Below, piece by piece: positions 61,792 to 64,000 of a stretch of DNA of 64,000 nucleotides. The translations under genes and the position numbers were made by a program. The DNA comes from a bacterium (GTDB taxonomy: Bacteria > Bacillota_I > Bacilli_A > RF39 > UBA660): contig SFSZ01000001.1 in assembly GCA_004563275.1 (NCBI GenBank), positions 1 to 64,000 of the forward strand, written 5' to 3'. The notes under the pieces were generated by a model. That model was not told where the DNA came from. It made no database searches and worked only from the letters and a program-made list of their open reading frames with translations. Each line of letters starts with the position of its first letter. Position 1 is the stretch's first letter.

Positions 61792-63472
61792 GTAGGTATT
61801 CCTTGATATGGTTTACTACATCATTTAAGTCTAAGTCGATACTTTCATTTTCTTTTCTTAATTTAAATTCTACTTTGTTTTCAGATAATTTCTTTCCTAA
61901 AGTGATTCTAATTGGAATTCCTAGTAAGTCTAAATCATTAAATTTAACTCCTGGTCTTTCATCACGATCATCTAATAATGTATCGATGCCAGCATTATTT
62001 AATTCGTCATAAAGTTTATTTGCTATTTCCATACAGGTTTCATCTTTAGTATTTAATGCGGCAATACATACTTTAAATGGCGCTACACTTAGGGGGAAGA
62101 TTATTCCTTTTTCATCATTATTTTGTTCGACTAATGATGCTAAGATTCTTCCAGGACCTATTCCATAGCATCCCATAACAACTGGGTTTGATTTATTATT
62201 TTCATCTAGGTATGTTAAACCAAATTTTTCTGAATATTTTGTTCCTAGTTTAAAGGTATTACCTACTTCGATACCTTTTTTAAAATATAGTTTTCCGCCA
62301 CAATTAGGACATATATCATGTTCTTTAACATTTACGATGTCGGCACATAAATCATAGTTAAAATCGCTTAAATTAGCATTTATATAGTGGTATCCTTCTT
62401 TGTTAGCACCTACTACAAAGTTTGTCATAGTTTTAACTTCTTCATCTATAATAATTTTAACTCCATTTAAGTTGATTGGACCAGTATATCCCGGAACAGC
62501 ATTTGATTTAGAAATTAATTCATCTGATGCGAATAATACTTCTTGGCAATTTAATAGTTTTGTTACTTTTGTTTCGTTAAGTTCACGATCACCTCTAATG
62601 AAAAAAGCAACTAATTCATCATTAATATTCATAAGAAGGGCTTTAACACTTTTAGTAACATCTAAATTTAGATAATTGCATACTTCATCAATAGTTTTAG
62701 CATTGGGAGTTGCAACTAGTTCTAAATCTTTTTTAGTTTCTTCTTTGTTTTCTATTTTATGAGTAGCAATTTCCATATTTGAAGCATAATCACATTTATC
62801 ACAAAGAACTAAAACATCTTCACCAATATCGGTTATAGCTTGGAATTCTTCGGATAAGCTTCCACCCATTACTCCAGTATCGGCTCTAACGATGGCGTAA
62901 TTTAGTCCGATGCGATCAAAAATATTTTTATAGGCATCATACATTTTTTGGTAAGAAACACTCAATCCTTCTTCATCTTTATCAAATGAATAAGCATCTT
63001 TCATAAAGAATTCTCTTACTCTAATTAATCCAAAACGAGGTCTAGCTTCATCACGATACTTAGGTGCATCTTGATAGATAGTAAATGGCAAATCTTTATA
63101 ACTTCTAACCATTGATTTAGCAGCTATTGTAAATAATTCTTCATGAGTTGGACCTAATACATATGGTTTATTATAACGATCTTTTAAATGGAACATTGAA
63201 CTACCTAAGGCTTGATTTCTTCCACATACATCGTAGATATCTTCTGGGATTAATGATGGCATTAAAAGTTCAGTTGCGCCAGTTTTATCCATTTCTTCTT
63301 TAATTATTTTTTTAATATTATCTAATACTTTAAGACCTAGTGGTAAATACATATAAATTCCACTAGATACTTTTCTGATCATACCTGATCTAACTAGTAA
63401 ATTACCACTAGTTGAATCTTCATCTTTAGCGTTTTCTCTTAAAGTATAAAAATAACTATTTTTAAGTTTCAT
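61781..63472 (-). CDS. proS: Prolyl-tRNA synthetase
   Basis: 563 residues, bacterial type with an editing insertion. Class II motif 1 (SGIYMYLPLGLKVLDNIKKII), motif 2 (YRDEARPRFGLIRVREFFMKD), motif 3 (GCYGIGPGRILASLVEQ). INS domain at about 225-390 and a C-terminal anticodon domain (VCIAALNTKDE...). Charges tRNA-Pro. Only 65 bases separate it from the next gene, so no T-box leader. Confidence 0.97.
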   Translation of the reverse strand: MKLKNSYFYTLRENAKDEDSTSGNLLVRSGMIRKVSSGIYMYLPLGLKVLDNIKKIIKEEMDKTGATELLMPSLIPEDIYDVCGRNQALGSSMFHLKDRYNKPYVLGPTHEELFTIAAKSMVRSYKDLPFTIYQDAPKYRDEARPRFGLIRVREFFMKDAYSFDKDEEGLSVSYQKMYDAYKNIFDRIGLNYAIVRADTGVMGGSLSEEFQAITDIGEDVLVLCDKCDYASNMEIATHKIENKEETKKDLELVATPNAKTIDEVCNYLNLDVTKSVKALLMNINDELVAFFIRGDRELNETKVTKLLNCQEVLFASDELISKSNAVPGYTGPINLNGVKIIIDEEVKTMTNFVVGANKEGYHYINANLSDFNYDLCADIVNVKEHDICPNCGGKLYFKKGIEVGNTFKLGTKYSEKFGLTYLDENNKSNPVVMGCYGIGPGRILASLVEQNNDEKGIIFPLSVAPFKVCIAALNTKDETCMEIANKLYDELNNAGIDTLLDDRDERPGVKFNDLDLLGIPIRITLGKKLSENKVEFKLRKENESIDLDLNDVVNHIKEYLHEN

Positions 63473-63537
63473 ATAAACACTTCCTAAGCTCTTTTAATTA
63501 TATCAGTATCTTTTTAATTCTTCAAGATATAAGAAAA

Positions 63538-63558
63538 GCTTACTTTAGATGTAAGCTG
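63538..63558 (-). terminator. Hairpin after the sigma-like gene
   Basis: AGCTTAC/GTAAGCT stem with a seven-base loop; on the minus strand the T-tract is poor (TTTTC). Overlaps the 3' end of the gene at the right edge. Confidence 0.5.
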
Positions 63559-64000
63559 TTATCTTTAATAGATTTTTCTTTAGCAATAAAGCCATGTAAT
63601 CTTGGCAAGATAATTAATTCATATTCTGATAAATATAAACTATTTAATGGTACTGTTTGTGGGTTTTCTAAATCATATCCATGTAAAGCATAAATAACTT
63701 CTTTTTCATCTGATCTTAATGAATGCATACCTTCTAAGATTTCTCTTTTATTATATTCTTTTAATGTATCAAAAATTGACTCTACTTTATGGATACTGCC
63801 ACAACAATTATAGAACATATTTCTTTCTTTTTCTGATGTAATTGTGGTCATGATATGTAATTTAATTTTTCTTAATATATCTCTTACTTCTTCTTTTGAC
63901 TCTTCTAAAAAGTATGCTATTTCTTCAATTGAATAGTTATCACAATAGAACATCATAAAGCATTTCTTTTGCTTTTCACCAAAATATGATAATGTTTCGT
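63540..64000 (-). CDS. Sigma-factor-region-4-like protein, 5' end outside window
   Basis: The frame is open to the right edge (about 152 codons seen) and reads LSYFGEKQKKCFMMFYCDNYSIEEIAYFLEESKEEVRDILRKI, the helix-turn-helix pattern of sigma-70 region 4 (QKxxFxxxYxxxxSxEEIAxxLxxSxxxV). A helical C-terminal part with two adjacent Cys (NCC) and a tail around LPRLHGF follow. An internal ATG at 63954-63956 is probably not the start because the coding pattern continues upstream. Could be an ECF-like sigma or regulator. Confidence 0.6.
   Translation of the reverse strand, partial: ETLSYFGEKQKKCFMMFYCDNYSIEEIAYFLEESKEEVRDILRKIKLHIMTTITSEKERNMFYNCCGSIHKVESIFDTLKEYNKREILEGMHSLRSDEKEVIYALHGYDLENPQTVPLNSLYLSEYELIILPRLHGFIAKEKSIKDNSLHLK

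Noticed and set aside
63473..63537. T-box riboswitch upstream of proS
   Set aside because: Only 65 bases with no T-box sequence (TGGNACCGCG) or specifier loop.

Overview
The window is a very AT-rich chromosome segment. TGG is used for tryptophan and TGA as a stop, so this is the standard code rather than the Mycoplasma code. Gene order and content point to a reduced-genome member of the Bacilli, perhaps one of the uncultured gut lineages of the RF39/RFN20 type; that placement is inference. Several blocks keep Bacillus subtilis order: hrcA-grpE-dnaK-(pepF)-dnaJ, spoVID-ysxE, nusB-xseA-xseB-spoIVB, ylbL/ylbJ, ylbD-ylbE, nfo next to a DUF2624-like gene, and spoIIB-radC-mreC-mreD-spoIVFA-spoIVFB-rplU-prp-rpmA. 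Nearly all genes lie on the minus strand.

Left edge (1-3690): an accessory cassette. A reverse-transcriptase remnant of the diversity-generating retroelement (DGR) type sits next to a gene whose N-terminal lectin-like domain looks like a DGR-diversified variable region and is fused to a MoxR-type AAA+ ATPase. It is followed, with a 4-base overlap, by a Walker-A-less AAA-like protein and then by a zinc metallopeptidase that runs off the window. Together this resembles a MoxR/VWA-type conflict or sensing system with a variable sensor. It is the most unusual part of the window.

3690-20700: housekeeping genes (holA, lepB, dnaJ, pepF, dnaK, grpE, hrcA, frr), with a double CIRCE operator at hrcA. 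Then come pilin-like genes, the spoVID/ysxE spore-coat pair, lon, pyrimidine nucleoside phosphorylase, a TasA-like secreted protein and rplS. 20800-23420: a PAP2 protein and tRNA-His, then a small accessory island with a zinc-ribbon protein, an orphan small protein and a 3'-truncated serine resolvase.

23380-40050: cation exchanger, psd, an esterase-like membrane protein, spoIVB, xseBA, nusB, a large helical protein, mutS, a cell-surface protein, ylbL/ylbJ, a prepilin and an ftsW/rodA-type gene. 40100-44640: a compact Tad-type secretion operon (TadE-like x2, TadZ, TadA, TadB, TadC). 44700-56170: a second and third member of the surface-protein family, efp, rpmG, a class B penicillin-binding protein, nfo, a type IV pilin, ylbED and parC. 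56250-60620: ribosomal genes rplU-prp-rpmA, spoIVFA/spoIVFB, mreCD, radC and a SpoIIB-like SPOR protein. Right edge: a HipA-like kinase, a 36-residue membrane peptide, proS and the 3' part of a sigma-like gene.

Functional themes: (1) SpoIVB, SpoIVFA and SpoIVFB, the proteins of the sigma-K checkpoint, together with SpoVID/YsxE, YlbJ, YlbD/E and SpoIIB, suggest that sporulation genes are retained. (2) Secreted prepilin-like and SipW-type surface proteins recur across the window. (3) Most minus-strand operons end in a recognisable intrinsic terminator hairpin.
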